DNA of 64,000 bases from a virus. The notes below the pieces were generated by a model. The model was not told the DNA's origin. It saw nothing but the letters and a program-made list of their open reading frames with translations, and made no database searches. Each line of letters opens with the position of its first letter. Position 1 is the first letter of the stretch. The DNA lies in IMG/VR virus record IMGVR_UViG_3300037804_000252, positions 1 to 64,000 of that record. One strand, written 5' to 3'. This document shows, piece after piece, positions 1 through 10,800 of this stretch. A program made the position numbers and the translations under genes.

Positions 1-3000
1 ACTTCCACTAGAACCACTTGAACCAGAAGACCCACTAGTACCAGTTGTACCACTTGAACCACTCGTTCCCGAAGTTCCACTTGTTCCAGAAGTTCCATCA
101 GAACCAGTTGTACCTGATGTTCCCGAGGTACCACTTGTTCCACTACTTCCACTAGAACCAGAAGAACCTCCACTACCAGTTGTACCTGCTGTACCAGATG
201 TCCCACTTGCAATAGTTATACTTTGTTGCTCTAATGCACCAGTTGTTGGGTCATAAGATACAATTGTTGATGAACTACCTACTGGTAAAGTTTCTACAAA
301 TGCACCACCACTGATAATTAAGTCACCTAATATATTCAAACTACCAGTTAATTCTGCCGAACCAGAGAATGGGAATCCATCACCACTACCACCTCCACCA
401 CCATTTAATGCGAATGAAGCAGTTAGAGCAAACGATGAACTTAATACACTCATTGATGCAGTTTGGTCATTTCTTACATAATCTTCAGCAGATACTGCGT
501 TTAGTGCGTATGAAGCAGATACTGCGTAAACTGAGTATGAAGAACTTTGAATACTATCCATTCCAAATGGACCATCTACATTAGATGAAGTTACATAAGA
601 TGCAGTTTCGGAAGACTCGCCTCCTCCACCACCTCCACCACCATTGAGTGCAAATGATGCAGTTACCGCATACGAAGCAGAAAGAACTGTCATCGATGCT
701 GTTTGTGAATTTCTTATAAAGTTTGATAAATCTTGAATTGCTGCGATTGAAGCAGAATCTAAACCTACAACGTTTTGTGCTAAGTCTGATACTTCAGCAC
801 TTATTGCTCTTGATGCAGAAGGAACTATTCCTATTACATTGTCACCACTGATTGCTCCACTAATTTTTGAACCACCACTACCAACAACTACTTGTCCACT
901 CGTTAAAGTACTAAACGTAATTTTTACTCTATTGTTATCTAATGATTCAATAGAAGCAGGTATTAGTTGTGCGTTAGAACCAGTTTCATAAACTTGTACA
1001 ATTGGATAATCTAAATCAAAGTTATGTATAACAGTAACTTGAGTTACATTGTCAAATGGTACAGTTGTAGTTGGTGTTGATTCTGGTACAGGAACAAATT
1101 TGTTTTTTGCACTATCAAATATTAAAATTTCTCTATCTTCGGCATCACCTTCTCCCTCATAAGGGCCTTTAAGTGAACCACTAAATAAACCACCTTCAAA
1201 TCTTGGAGCAAATACAGTATTTTCAACACTTAAATTACCACTAATAGATGCAGATGCGTTTACAACAAATCCAAAGTCAGGTGAAATTTCTGCAGTAAAT
1301 GCCCCACTCTGAAGTAGGTTGGTTTCAAATGCTAGATTTGCAATATTAATGTTTCTAAGTCCACTACCATCTCCATAAATTACACTACCACTATCAACAA
1401 TTAAGTCTCCATCTTGTACATTTAATCCTCCACTAACATTAAGTGATGCAGTAATGTCTACTTTATCAGCAGGTGTAAATATTTCTAAACCTTTGTCAGG
1501 TGATATAATTGCGAATGCAGAACCAGATGTGATTCTATCTAATTGTAAATCAGTTAAGGATTCTGCAGGAATGTTAAATAATTCAGAACCATCACCAGCA
1601 AATACTGATGCTGATAATCTGACATTAACATTCATTTCATTAGGGTCAATGATTGCTTCTGCTGAACCTGATTTAATTCTATCTAATTCTAAGTCAGTTA
1701 ACGATTCAGCAGGAATATTAAATAAACCACTACCATCACCCCTATAAAGAGATGCAGATACTGACCCACTAATATTAATAGAACCAGTAAATTCAGAACC
1801 ACTATCTTCAGATTCTACTCTAAATCCAAATACAGGTGATACCGAAGCAGTTACCGAACCACTTGATATTTTTGGTGCTGCTGCTGCTTGAACATTTTGT
1901 AGATTTGAACCATCACCAAAATATGTTGTAGCAGTCATAGAACCACTGACAAGAACCGAACCACTAAATTCAGAGGTTACTGGATTTACTCCTTCACCCT
2001 CTACCCTAAAGAATCCAGTAGGGTCAACTGATGCTGTTATTGAACCAGTAAAGATACGAGATGAATCAATTGCTAAGTTAGCAATATCAATATTTGTAAG
2101 TCCACTACCATCACCAGTATAGATACCCGTAATTTTTAGGTCTCCATCTACATCTATTGAACCAGTAAACTCAGAACCACTTACTTGAGATTCTACTCTA
2201 AATCCAAATTCTGGTGATACTGATGCAGTTACACCCCCACTTACAATCAATGGAGTATCTTGTGCTCTTTCTGCAATTACACCAGTTAGTTTAGAACCAT
2301 CTCCTACAAATTCAGTTGCAAGTATTGAACCAGTTACATTTATTGAACCAGTCGTATCAACTGAACCTGTTATTTGTTGTAGTGATTCTGTTGTAGAACC
2401 AAATGTATTACTATTTGGTGCAGATAAAGTTTGTAATGTACTTATACCTTGTACATCTAAATTATTTTGTATTTCTAGGTTTGTGTCAATATTAACTGAA
2501 CCAGTTATTTGTAGACTACCTATTATTCTAGAACCACTATCACCAGATTCAACTACAAATCCATCATCGGGTGTTACAGATGCAGTTACCGAACCAGATG
2601 CTATTCTAAATGCATCACCTGTAAATGCTGAACGAGGAATATCAAATAAATTTCTACCAGAACCACTAAAGTTACCACTAATTTCATTGGCAATTAATTT
2701 ATCTGCCTTTAATGTTTTTTCAACTGTTACATTATCACTAATATCAACTCTACCATCAAATACAATATTTGCATTAGTCGGTTCTTCACTTAATACATTA
2801 ATTTGACCACCCATTCCAGAGTGATTAATACAATAATAGTAAAGTGTTGTTGGTGTGTTAGAATCAACATCGATAATTACTCTTGAACCACTATCTCCAG
2901 CATTAATACTACCAGTATCCACACTACCAGTGTAAACATTACCACTATTGTGAGTACCATCCGATGTAATTGATAATCTTAAAGCATGTGTAGCATTATT

Positions 3001-6000
3001 ACTACCCGTTTGCCAAAATGTATAAGTTGAACCAACTAAGAATTGTAATGTAGGTTGTCTTTCTGAATTAATAACATATTTGTTACTACCATCAAAATCT
3101 TGAACATCTACATTTAGACTTTTAATATCTTCGAATGGTTCAAATGATGCAGATACTAATAAAGAACCAGTAGTTTTAACATTTCCACCAACATTTAGTC
3201 CACCACTAATAGATGCAGTAGCATTCACTTCAAATCTGAAGTCAGGTGTTAATGATGCCGTTACCGAACCTGTTGCGATTGATGCTTGTAATGGAAAATC
3301 CTCTGCATTGTCTGAAATAGGGATATCAAATAAATCTCTACCACTACCACTAAATGCTCCACTAACTTCATTTACTACAATTTTATCTCCACTAATTGTA
3401 TTTCCAAAAGAAATATTATCTTGAACATCTAAATCACCATTTAAGTCTAAATTACCTTGTATTAGTGTATTGTTATATAATTCTATTGAAGCACTTTGTA
3501 CATATTCATCTACAACATAAATTGTTCCTGCCATTTCAGCATGATTCTCACAATTATAGTAGTATGTACCTTGTGCAGATGCAGAGAAGAAAATAGAACC
3601 ACTCGTTCCACCATTATTTGTAAATGGAAGTGCGTTACCAGTTCCCGTTCCTGCTGAGGTCTTTAAGTAAAAAGGATGTCCCGATGCTGATATTTCAAAT
3701 TCGTATGCAAGATTTTTAACTAATACTAAATCTGGATTCAATCTACCATCGATTGAGTACGCAGTATTACCAACATTGTATACAAAGAAATGAGTATCTA
3801 AAGAACCCGTAGGAACTATTTGATTTGAGGCAGATACTATAAAACTACCACTTACCCTTAAATCATCTTCAAATCTACCAAATTCATTTACAATAAATCC
3901 TTCATTAGGAGAAACCGATGCTGTTACTGAACCAGATGCGATTCTTGATGCGTCTTCTGAAAGTGCAGATTGTGGAATATTAAATAATCCACTACCATCA
4001 CCTTGGAAAAGAGATGCAGAAATATAATTTTGAGTATCTATCGAACCACTAAATATAGAACGAACTGAACCTTCCGATGAAGCAACGAGAAACTCTCTAT
4101 ATTCAAATACAGAAGCACTTACCGAACCTGTTGCTATTCTTGGAGAATCATCAGATAGTGCTGCTTGTGGAATATTAAATAATCCTCGACCATCTCCACT
4201 AATTATACCATCAACATCTAGTGAATTTGTTACAAATACCGAACCTGTAAATTCTTGTCTATCTGCTAAAGTTTTTCCAAATGTGTTTGAACCTGAAGAG
4301 TAAATTATTGTAGTTTCTACATAGTTTGTATAAAGTTCATTTGATACAATTGCACCTGCTACTACTAAGTCACCATCAATTGATGCACTTGCGTTTACGG
4401 TAAATCCACTTGTTGGGTCAATTGAAGCAGAAAATGCTCCACTAATTATTCTATTTGAATCCAATGCATCTTCAGTTAGTGCATTTCTTGGAATATTGAA
4501 TAATTTTTCACCAGAACCACTAAATGCAGAACCAGATTGTACTCTAACTTCACCAAAGAAAGTAGAACCACTATCAACCGAAGTTACTACAAAACCATCA
4601 TCAGGTGATGTTGATGCAGTTACCGAACCACTAAATATTTTTGATGTATCTAAATCTGCTATGGCAGCAGCTGGTATGTTAAATAGTTTTTCACCAGAAC
4701 CACTAAATGCAGAACCAGATTGTACTCTAACTTCACCAAAGAAAGTAGAACCACTATCTATTGACTCTACAACAAAACCATCGTTTGGTGAAACTGATGC
4801 GGTTACTGAACCACTTGTTATTTCGTTTGATTCTAATGCGTCATCTGTTAATGCAGTTCTTGGTATATTGAATAATTGTTCACCACTACCACTAAAGAAC
4901 GAACCACTACTAATAGAAACTCCACCAAGTACATCAATAGAACCAGTAAATTGTGAACCACTATCTATTGACTCTACTTTGAAACCGTCTTCATTAGAAA
5001 CGGATGCAGTTACATTACCTTGTTGTATTCTCGTTGATGCTACCACTTCTTCTGCAAAAGCAGATAAAGGTATATCAAATAAATCTCTACCACTACCACT
5101 AAAGAATGATGCAGAAACTGAACCACCTGCTGTTACATCAGTACCTACTGTTGCATTTCGAGACACAAAAATAGAACCACTAAATTCAGACCTTGTTCCT
5201 AATATACCTGTTCCAAAATCTTCTACTCTAAATCCTCTATTAGGGTCTACTGATGCTGTTATAGAACCTGATGCTATAAATGATGAAATTAGTGCATCTT
5301 GTGTAAGTGCAGTTCTTGGTATATTGAATAATTTAGCACCACTACCACTAAAGTCAGAACCAGAAGTTAATCTAAGTTCTCCAGTAAATGTAGAACCACT
5401 CACTTCTGATGTTACAATGAATCCATCATTTGGGTCAACTGATGCAGTTACCGAACCAGTTGTTAATATTTTTGCTTCTGCCGCAATTGCAGCATTTATT
5501 GCTTGTTGTGTTTCATCTGAAAGTGCTGCTAGAGGAATATCGAATAACTTTTCACCACTACCACTAAATGAACTACCACTTGCAACTCTAAGTTCACCAA
5601 AGAATGTTGAACCAGTTAATGAAGTTACTACGAATCCCTCATTTGGAGAAACCGATGCAGTTACCGAACCACTTACTATAAATGAAGATAATAAAGCATC
5701 TTCAGTAAGTGCTGAACGAGGTATGTTAAATAAATCCCTACCACTACCACTAAATACCGAACCACTTTGTAGTTTAACATCTCCAATAAAAAGTGAACCA
5801 CTATCAACTGAAGTTACTACAAATCCAGTATCAGGTGAAACAGATGCGGTTACCGAACCAGATGTAATTTGATTTGTAATTAGAGCATCTTCAGTTAATG
5901 CTGAACGAGGAATATCAAAAAGTCCTTGACCACTACCACTAAATACCGATGCCGATACTCCACTTTCTACAAACAATGAAGAACTAAACTCTGCTCTATC

Positions 6001-6939
6001 AGTACCTTCTAATCTAAATCCAAACTCTGGACTAACTGATGCGGTTACTGAACCACTTGCTATGAAAGATGATAATAGTGCATCTTCTGTTAATGCACTT
6101 CTTGGAATATCAAATAAGTCTCTACCACTACCACTAAATACAGAACCACTATCTAATTTTACATCACCAAAGAAAAGTGAACCACTTTCAATAGAAGTAA
6201 CTCTAAATTGATTGTCTGCTGTCGATGCTGTAATTGCTCCACTTGCGATTAAAGAAGCATCTTCTGAAAGTGCTGATTGTGGAATATCAAATAAATCCCT
6301 ACCACTACCACTAAAGAATGATGCAGAAATTGCATTTACTTCTATATCATTTGTAACAAAGACTGAACCAGTTACATTTGCATCACCTCTAAGACCATAT
6401 GAACCAGAAATGGATACTGAACCTGTAAATTCTTGTAAATCAGTTACATCGTTTCCAAATCGATTTGAACCAGAAGAGAATACGATTGATGATGAAATAA
6501 TTTCAACAAGTATCTCTCTTGCTACAATTCTATTATCTACTAATAAATCACCAGTAATTCTAACATCACCATTAACATCCATATCTCCATCAAACGATGA
6601 TGATACGTTTACTAAAAACCCAGTATTTGGTGCGATTGATGCAGATGCAGAACCACTTCTTAATAATGAGGTATCGGGTAAATTATTTAATTCAGAACCA
6701 TCTCCTGCGAATGAACCACTAAAAGAACCCGTTAATTCTTCTAATTGGATTTTAGTTACGAAAAGTCTATTACCATCTGCGTCAGATGCTACAAGTGCAA
6801 TAGAACCAGATGACAGACTCCCACTAATAGGTACACCTAAATTAGGTTCTACCTCCGCAAGTTCTAAAAACTCGTATCTGTCAACCGAAACATCACTCGG
6901 TTTAACTACTCTAACTTTTCCACTTAATAATTGACTCAT
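1..6939 (-). CDS. Giant repeat tail-fibre/adhesin protein, 3' end outside window
   Basis: The minus strand is open from an ATG at 6939-6937 to position 1 with no stop seen, so at least 2313 codons are present and the C-terminus lies outside the window. It begins MSQLLSGKVRVVKPSD. I count about 21 copies of a short motif of the type GDGSGLFNIP or SGSGRDLFDIP, each followed by SALTED-like residues and a GSVTASVSP..GF segment, in units of about 60-65 residues. Short GDGSGL(T/F)NI repeats are common in phage fibres and surface adhesins. Two cupredoxin-like insertions lie near residues 1060-1145 and 1290-1380. The last 60 or so codons in the window are a collagen-like Gly-Ser/Thr-Ser/Thr triplet tract. 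Long plus-strand reading frames across 4496-6934 are antisense shadows. It is probably a trimeric fibre or whisker. Coding status is very confident; exact role is less so. Confidence 0.88.
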   Translation of the reverse strand, partial: MSQLLSGKVRVVKPSDVSVDRYEFLELAEVEPNLGVPISGSLSSGSIALVASDADGNRLFVTKIQLEELTGSFSGSFAGDGSELNNLPDTSLLRSGSASASIAPNTGFLVNVSSSFDGDMDVNGDVRITGDLLVDNRIVAREILVEIISSSIVFSSGSNRFGNDVTDLQEFTGSVSISGSYGLRGDANVTGSVFVTNDIEVNAISASFFSGSGRDLFDIPQSALSEDASLIASGAITASTADNQFRVTSIESGSLFFGDVKLDSGSVFSGSGRDLFDIPRSALTEDALLSSFIASGSVTASVSPEFGFRLEGTDRAEFSSSLFVESGVSASVFSGSGQGLFDIPRSALTEDALITNQITSGSVTASVSPDTGFVVTSVDSGSLFIGDVKLQSGSVFSGSGRDLFNIPRSALTEDALLSSFIVSGSVTASVSPNEGFVVTSLTGSTFFGELRVASGSSFSGSGEKLFDIPLAALSDETQQAINAAIAAEAKILTTGSVTASVDPNDGFIVTSEVSGSTFTGELRLTSGSDFSGSGAKLFNIPRTALTQDALISSFIASGSITASVDPNRGFRVEDFGTGILGTRSEFSGSIFVSRNATVGTDVTAGGSVSASFFSGSGRDLFDIPLSAFAEEVVASTRIQQGNVTASVSNEDGFKVESIDSGSQFTGSIDVLGGVSISSGSFFSGSGEQLFNIPRTALTDDALESNEITSGSVTASVSPNDGFVVESIDSGSTFFGEVRVQSGSAFSGSGEKLFNIPAAAIADLDTSKIFSGSVTASTSPDDGFVVTSVDSGSTFFGEVRVQSGSAFSGSGEKLFNIPRNALTEDALDSNRIISGAFSASIDPTSGFTVNASASIDGDLVVAGAIVSNELYTNYVETTIIYSSGSNTFGKTLADRQEFTGSVFVTNSLDVDGIISGDGRGLFNIPQAALSDDSPRIATGSVSASVFEYREFLVASSEGSVRSIFSGSIDTQNYISASLFQGDGSGLFNIPQSALSEDASRIASGSVTASVSPNEGFIVNEFGRFEDDLRVSGSFIVSASNQIVPTGSLDTHFFVYNVGNTAYSIDGRLNPDLVLVKNLAYEFEISASGHPFYLKTSAGTGTGNALPFTNNGGTSGSIFFSASAQGTYYYNCENHAEMAGTIYVVDEYVQSASIELYNNTLIQGNLDLNGDLDVQDNISFGNTISGDKIVVNEVSGAFSGSGRDLFDIPISDNAEDFPLQASIATGSVTASLTPDFRFEVNATASISGGLNVGGNVKTTGSLLVSASFEPFEDIKSLNVDVQDFDGSNKYVINSERQPTLQFLVGSTYTFWQTGSNNATHALRLSITSDGTHNSGNVYTGSVDTGSINAGDSGSRVIIDVDSNTPTTLYYYCINHSGMGGQINVLSEEPTNANIVFDGRVDISDNVTVEKTLKADKLIANEISGNFSGSGRNLFDIPRSAFTGDAFRIASGSVTASVTPDDGFVVESGDSGSRIIGSLQITGSVNIDTNLEIQNNLDVQGISTLQTLSAPNSNTFGSTTESLQQITGSVDTTGSINVTGSILATEFVGDGSKLTGVIAERAQDTPLIVSGGVTASVSPEFGFRVESQVSGSEFTGSIDVDGDLKITGIYTGDGSGLTNIDIANLAIDSSRIFTGSITASVDPTGFFRVEGEGVNPVTSEFSGSVLVSGSMTATTYFGDGSNLQNVQAAAAPKISSGSVTASVSPVFGFRVESEDSGSEFTGSINISGSVSASLYRGDGSGLFNIPAESLTDLELDRIKSGSAEAIIDPNEMNVNVRLSASVFAGDGSELFNIPAESLTDLQLDRITSGSAFAIISPDKGLEIFTPADKVDITASLNVSGGLNVQDGDLIVDSGSVIYGDGSGLRNINIANLAFETNLLQSGAFTAEISPDFGFVVNASASISGNLSVENTVFAPRFEGGLFSGSLKGPYEGEGDAEDREILIFDSAKNKFVPVPESTPTTTVPFDNVTQVTVIHNFDLDYPIVQVYETGSNAQLIPASIESLDNNRVKITFSTLTSGQVVVGSGGSKISGAISGDNVIGIVPSASRAISAEVSDLAQNVVGLDSASIAAIQDLSNFIRNSQTASMTVLSASYAVTASFALNGGGGGGGGESSETASYVTSSNVDGPFGMDSIQSSSYSVYAVSASYALNAVSAEDYVRNDQTASMSVLSSSFALTASFALNGGGGGSGDGFPFSGSAELTGSLNILGDLIISGGAFVETLPVGSSSTIVSYDPTTGALEQQSITIASGTSGTAGTTGSGGSSGSSGSSGTSGTSGTSGTTGSDGTSGTSGTSGTSGSSGTTGTSGSSGSSGSSGS
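2790..3070 (-). other. Cupredoxin-like domain copy 2 with type-1 copper ligand set
   Basis: Within the left-hand fibre gene this segment encodes a small beta-rich domain. It has a His in THALRLS (codon 2986-2988, residue 1318) and the cluster YYYCINHSGMGG, giving Cys1370 (2830-2832), His1373 (2821-2823) and Met1376 (2812-2814). His...Cys-x2-His-x2-Met is the type-1 copper ligand pattern, and C-x2-H-x2-M is the amicyanin spacing. Copper binding is inferred from the motif. Confidence 0.7.
3510..3800 (-). other. Cupredoxin-like domain copy 1 with type-1 copper ligand set
   Basis: This is a second domain of the same type in the same fibre gene. HPFYLKT supplies His1088 (codon 3676-3678). The cluster YYYNCENHAEMAG supplies Cys1130 (3550-3552), His1133 and Met1136. 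The His to Cys distance is 42 residues, close to that in small blue copper proteins. It differs from copy 2 by more than half of its residues while keeping all four putative ligands, which argues for selection on metal binding. Confidence 0.7.
4504..4758 (-). repeat. 72-bp perfect direct repeat inside fibre gene
   Basis: Positions 4504-4575 and 4687-4758 are identical over 72 bases, with an offset of 183 bases (61 codons, one protein repeat unit). Neighbouring units have diverged at the DNA level, so this pair reflects a recent unit duplication or a conversion event. Confidence 0.85.
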
Positions 6940-6964
6940 CTACCCTAGTATATAATAGTAAATA

Positions 6965-7831
6965 TTACTCATTTGCACTTTCAAGTATAGAAAGTATAAC
7001 TTTTAAGTCTGTTGACCCAGAAACTACCAACGAGAACTCCTCTTCCATAACCAACTTACCTGCGGTAATTGGTGAAAATGAGTCTCCCTTTCGTATCGGA
7101 AAGTCTTTAACTAATTCTATTTTTTCTTGTGGTGCTCTCACTGGTAAGAAGTTTGTATTTGCAATTACTTCTAGCAAATCTTCTATAATAGCAGGAGAAC
7201 CAGATTCTGCGGTTAGTGTTGTATCAAAAGACTGAGTAAATGTTGTCTGATATAATCTATCTACTTCAATAGAACCCGTAACCGATTCGTTATTTAATAT
7301 TTGTTTTGATAAAGTATTTACATAATTTATCGTGTTATATGATGCTGTTACTTGTAACAATTCTGTATCTAATCTAACACCATTTTTATCGTAATATGAT
7401 AATGCTTCTTTTTGAGTTTTTAATGTACCACCATTTTCAATATCAAATCTTACTGCAGTTAATGTCTCATCTACATATGTCTCATATTTTGATGAAGTAA
7501 ATGCAAATGGAATATCTTCTAAATTATTTAAGAAGTTTGCATAAGCCGCTGATTCTTTTTTTAAGAAAGTTCTGTTTATCTCAAGTAATTGTGATGAACT
7601 AATAAAACTACCAGTATTTTCAATATTTTCAATTTGTGGTACTGGTATTTCTCTGTTCGAATCTAATTTAATTGTAACGTTATTATTTTCAGCTACATTT
7701 TGATTAGTAATTTGTGCTGAAAGTAAAATGGTAGAAACTCCTGAAGGAGTAGTATATACTATATCTTCCTCCCCAGTTAATGAAGTTACTACTGATTTGA
7801 ATGCGTTAAGTGGTACAAATACATCTGCCAT
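6965..7831 (-). CDS. Hypothetical virion structural protein, 288 aa
   Basis: I do not recognise a named family. The protein begins MADVFVPLNAFKSVV and is Ser/Thr/Asn-rich with alternating polar and hydrophobic residues, consistent with a mostly beta structure. It contains SGSxxVxLYQ-like and NTGSFISSS stretches similar in composition to the giant proteins on either side. It has no signal peptide, membrane segment or catalytic motif. It starts 12 bases after the stop of the 4585-aa gene and ends 25 bases before the start of the left-hand fibre gene, so it is very probably co-transcribed with both. Its position suggests a connector or accessory subunit of the fibre/whisker assembly. That role rests on context only. 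Confidence 0.75.
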   Translation of the reverse strand: MADVFVPLNAFKSVVTSLTGEEDIVYTTPSGVSTILLSAQITNQNVAENNNVTIKLDSNREIPVPQIENIENTGSFISSSQLLEINRTFLKKESAAYANFLNNLEDIPFAFTSSKYETYVDETLTAVRFDIENGGTLKTQKEALSYYDKNGVRLDTELLQVTASYNTINYVNTLSKQILNNESVTGSIEVDRLYQTTFTQSFDTTLTAESGSPAIIEDLLEVIANTNFLPVRAPQEKIELVKDFPIRKGDSFSPITAGKLVMEEEFSLVVSGSTDLKVILSILESANE

Positions 7832-7843
7832 ATCTTTTTATTT

Positions 7844-10800
7844 TTAGTCTTGTAGTGCAAGTGAGAATGGTGTTACTAACGAGAACAATGAACGAGAGAA
7901 TGTTCGACCTTGTAAAGTACCTGTTGCTTGATTAATTACAAGACCAGCACCAATTCTAAAGTCACCAAGTTCATTACCCGAAGTAAAGAATACTCTACCT
8001 CCACCGATTTCGGTTATTTCTTTGTCTGGGTCTGGTATACCTGCACCACCTTGGTTAGGAGGTAATGCTTTATAAGTTACACCAGCACCTGAGTATGAGA
8101 AATCATGTCCAGTAGTAATTATCAAGGAACCAAAGTTTTCTAATGGAGAGTTCCTAACAATTCTCTGGAATTGAGTTCTCAAAAATCTATTAGCATCCGC
8201 AGTTTCATATTTTTGCTCGTTTACTACTGCGGAAGCATCACCATACACACCATTGTAGTATGATTTTGCTGCTTCGATACTTCTTTCATTTCCACCATAG
8301 AATAAATCGGTTGCGATAGCATCTAAGATGAAACCAGTATCTCTATAACATTTTTCTTCATTATAAACAAAGTTAGGGAATGCTCCATTTGTATACGAAA
8401 TTGCCTTACCTTGTAATATTTTTTTACTTGACTTTAATAAGTCAACTGATACTCTTGTATTGAATGGTGGTCTTGTTAATTGATTTTTAAGAATCACATT
8501 TTCAGAAAGACCTTTTGCAAAGTCAATACCATCAATTGTTTGAGGTTTTTGTTCAGTTATTGCGACTGAAGGTATGTAATAGTAGAATCTACCTGCTTGT
8601 AAACTTCTCTCATTACCACCATAAACCATGTCAGTTCTAACTGCGTCAATTATATATCCAACATCTCTAAAACATTTTGATTGATTATATTCAAACTCAC
8701 TCCATGATGAAGATAAGAATGTAATAACTTCTGTTTGAATTAGATTTTTATTACCAATCAATAATTCAGCACCAACAAGTGTTGCATTTGAAGGTGTTGT
8801 AAACTCAACATTTTGAATTACCTTTTGTGATAATCCTTTTGCATATCTAACTCCATCAATTGTTGGGTCTAGTTGATTTTCTTCAGAAGGAACTCCACTA
8901 TTAGTTGCTCTTGATGGATATCTCCAATAGTAACTACCTGCGGTTACACTTCTTTCATTACCACCATAGAATAAATCAGTAGCAGTAGCATCAATTAAAT
9001 GACCAACATCTCTTTTACACTTGTCTTCATCGTAGTAAACACCACTCCAAGAAGATGATACAAAAGCAATAACTTCGTTTTGAATAAACTCTTTATTATC
9101 TCTTAATAAATTCCAAGATGCCGATACCTCGTTAGAAGCAGTTACAAATTCAATATTTTGAACTAACTTTTGTGATATACCACTTGCGTATTTAATACCA
9201 TCAGTTGTTTGGTTTACTTGAGTTGTAGTTGCCTCTGATGGGTATAAATAGTAGTATTCTCCTCCAGTCCTACTTCTTTCGTTACCACCATATAAGAAAT
9301 CAGTAGCAACAGCATCTAGAATGTATCCAGTATCTCTACTACAACTTGCTTCATTATAGTCAAAATTACTCCAAGATGAAGAAATATATGCTATAACCTC
9401 ATTTTGAATAAATTCTCTATTTTCTAATAATGTTTTATTACCTGCTATTCTTTCAGAAGAAGCAGTTACAAATATATTATTTTGAACTAAGTTTTCCATC
9501 AAGTCACCAGCATACTCAATACCTGTTGTTGTTGGGTCAACTTGTGCGTTTGTTGCAGATGATGGATACTTGTAGTAGAAGTTTCCTGCATTAATACTTC
9601 TCTCATTTCCACCATAAAGAACATCAGTTGAAACTGCATCAATTATATGAGTTATATCTCTCTTACATTTTTCTTCGTTATAATCAAACGAACTCCAAGA
9701 AGATGATAAGTAAGAAATAGATTCACTTTGAATAAATTCTCTATTTTCTCTTATTAAGTTATAAGAAGATGATACTTCTAAAGATGCCGTAACGAACTCC
9801 GTGTTCTGAATTAAGTTTTGTGTAATTCTACTTGCGTAGAATATTCCATCTAATGTTTGATTTATTTGTGAACCTGTACCATTTGCTTCTGATGGGAATT
9901 CGTAATAGAATTTACCATTTACAATTGATGCAGAATAACTATTATAAACTAAGTCTTCTGCTGCTCCACTAATAATAAATCCAACATCTCGTTTACATTT
10001 CTCCTCATTGTACGATGATGTACTCCAAGAAGATGATAAGTAAGCAATTGTTTCATCTTTGATAAAGTCAATATTTTCCTTGATAATCTCGTAAGCAGCG
10101 AGAGTAGACGGGTCAGTAGAACGTACTCCATATAAACTTGCAGTTTCATATGAACCCGTTCCATTTGCGATTATCGTAGTGACTAAATCAATTGAAGATG
10201 AAACAAATGCTATATTTTCTAAACTACCACTTAACGAACCAGTAAACTGATTGTGTGTAAAGAACTTAATATTAGAATTTGTATTAAGTGTTCTTTGTGG
10301 TATTTCTAGTGTTTCTTTATTTGCTATTTTTTCTATTAAATCTTTTATGTAAACAATACCATCAACTGTTGAATCTAGTTGATAACTAATTGCTTTAGAT
10401 GGGAATCTATAATAGAATTCACCAGCAGTAATACTTCTTTGATTACCACCCCATCTTAAATCAGTTGCGATTGCGTCTACAATGAATCCAGTATCTCTAC
10501 TACAACTTTGTTCGTTGTAGACTAAGTTAGGATATTTAGCATTTATAAATGAAACTGTTTCATTTTGAATAAATTCTCTATTTTCTCTAATTGAATCATA
10601 AGTGTATTCAACTTCATTACTTGATGTTACAAAAGTAGAACCACTTACAATTTCACCAACTAAACCTTTAATATAATTTATTGCAGTTACAGTTGGGTCT
10701 TTTTGTTGGTTTTCACTTGGTATACCACCAACGATTGCTGCTGATGGGTATTTGTAGTAATATTCTGCCGCAATAATACTTCTCTGATTTCCACCATAAA

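Noticed and set aside
4496-5872. Long plus-strand open frame (458 codons) and several shorter ones in 369-6934
   Set aside because: They lie antisense to a continuous minus-strand frame with clear protein repeats. Their translations are Pro/Ser/Glu-rich low complexity mirrored from GS-rich codons.
1-6939. Regularly spaced short DNA repeats that could suggest a CRISPR array or minisatellite
   Set aside because: The repeats are in frame, imperfect, of variable unit length and encode a recurring fibre motif. There are no conserved spacers or cas genes.
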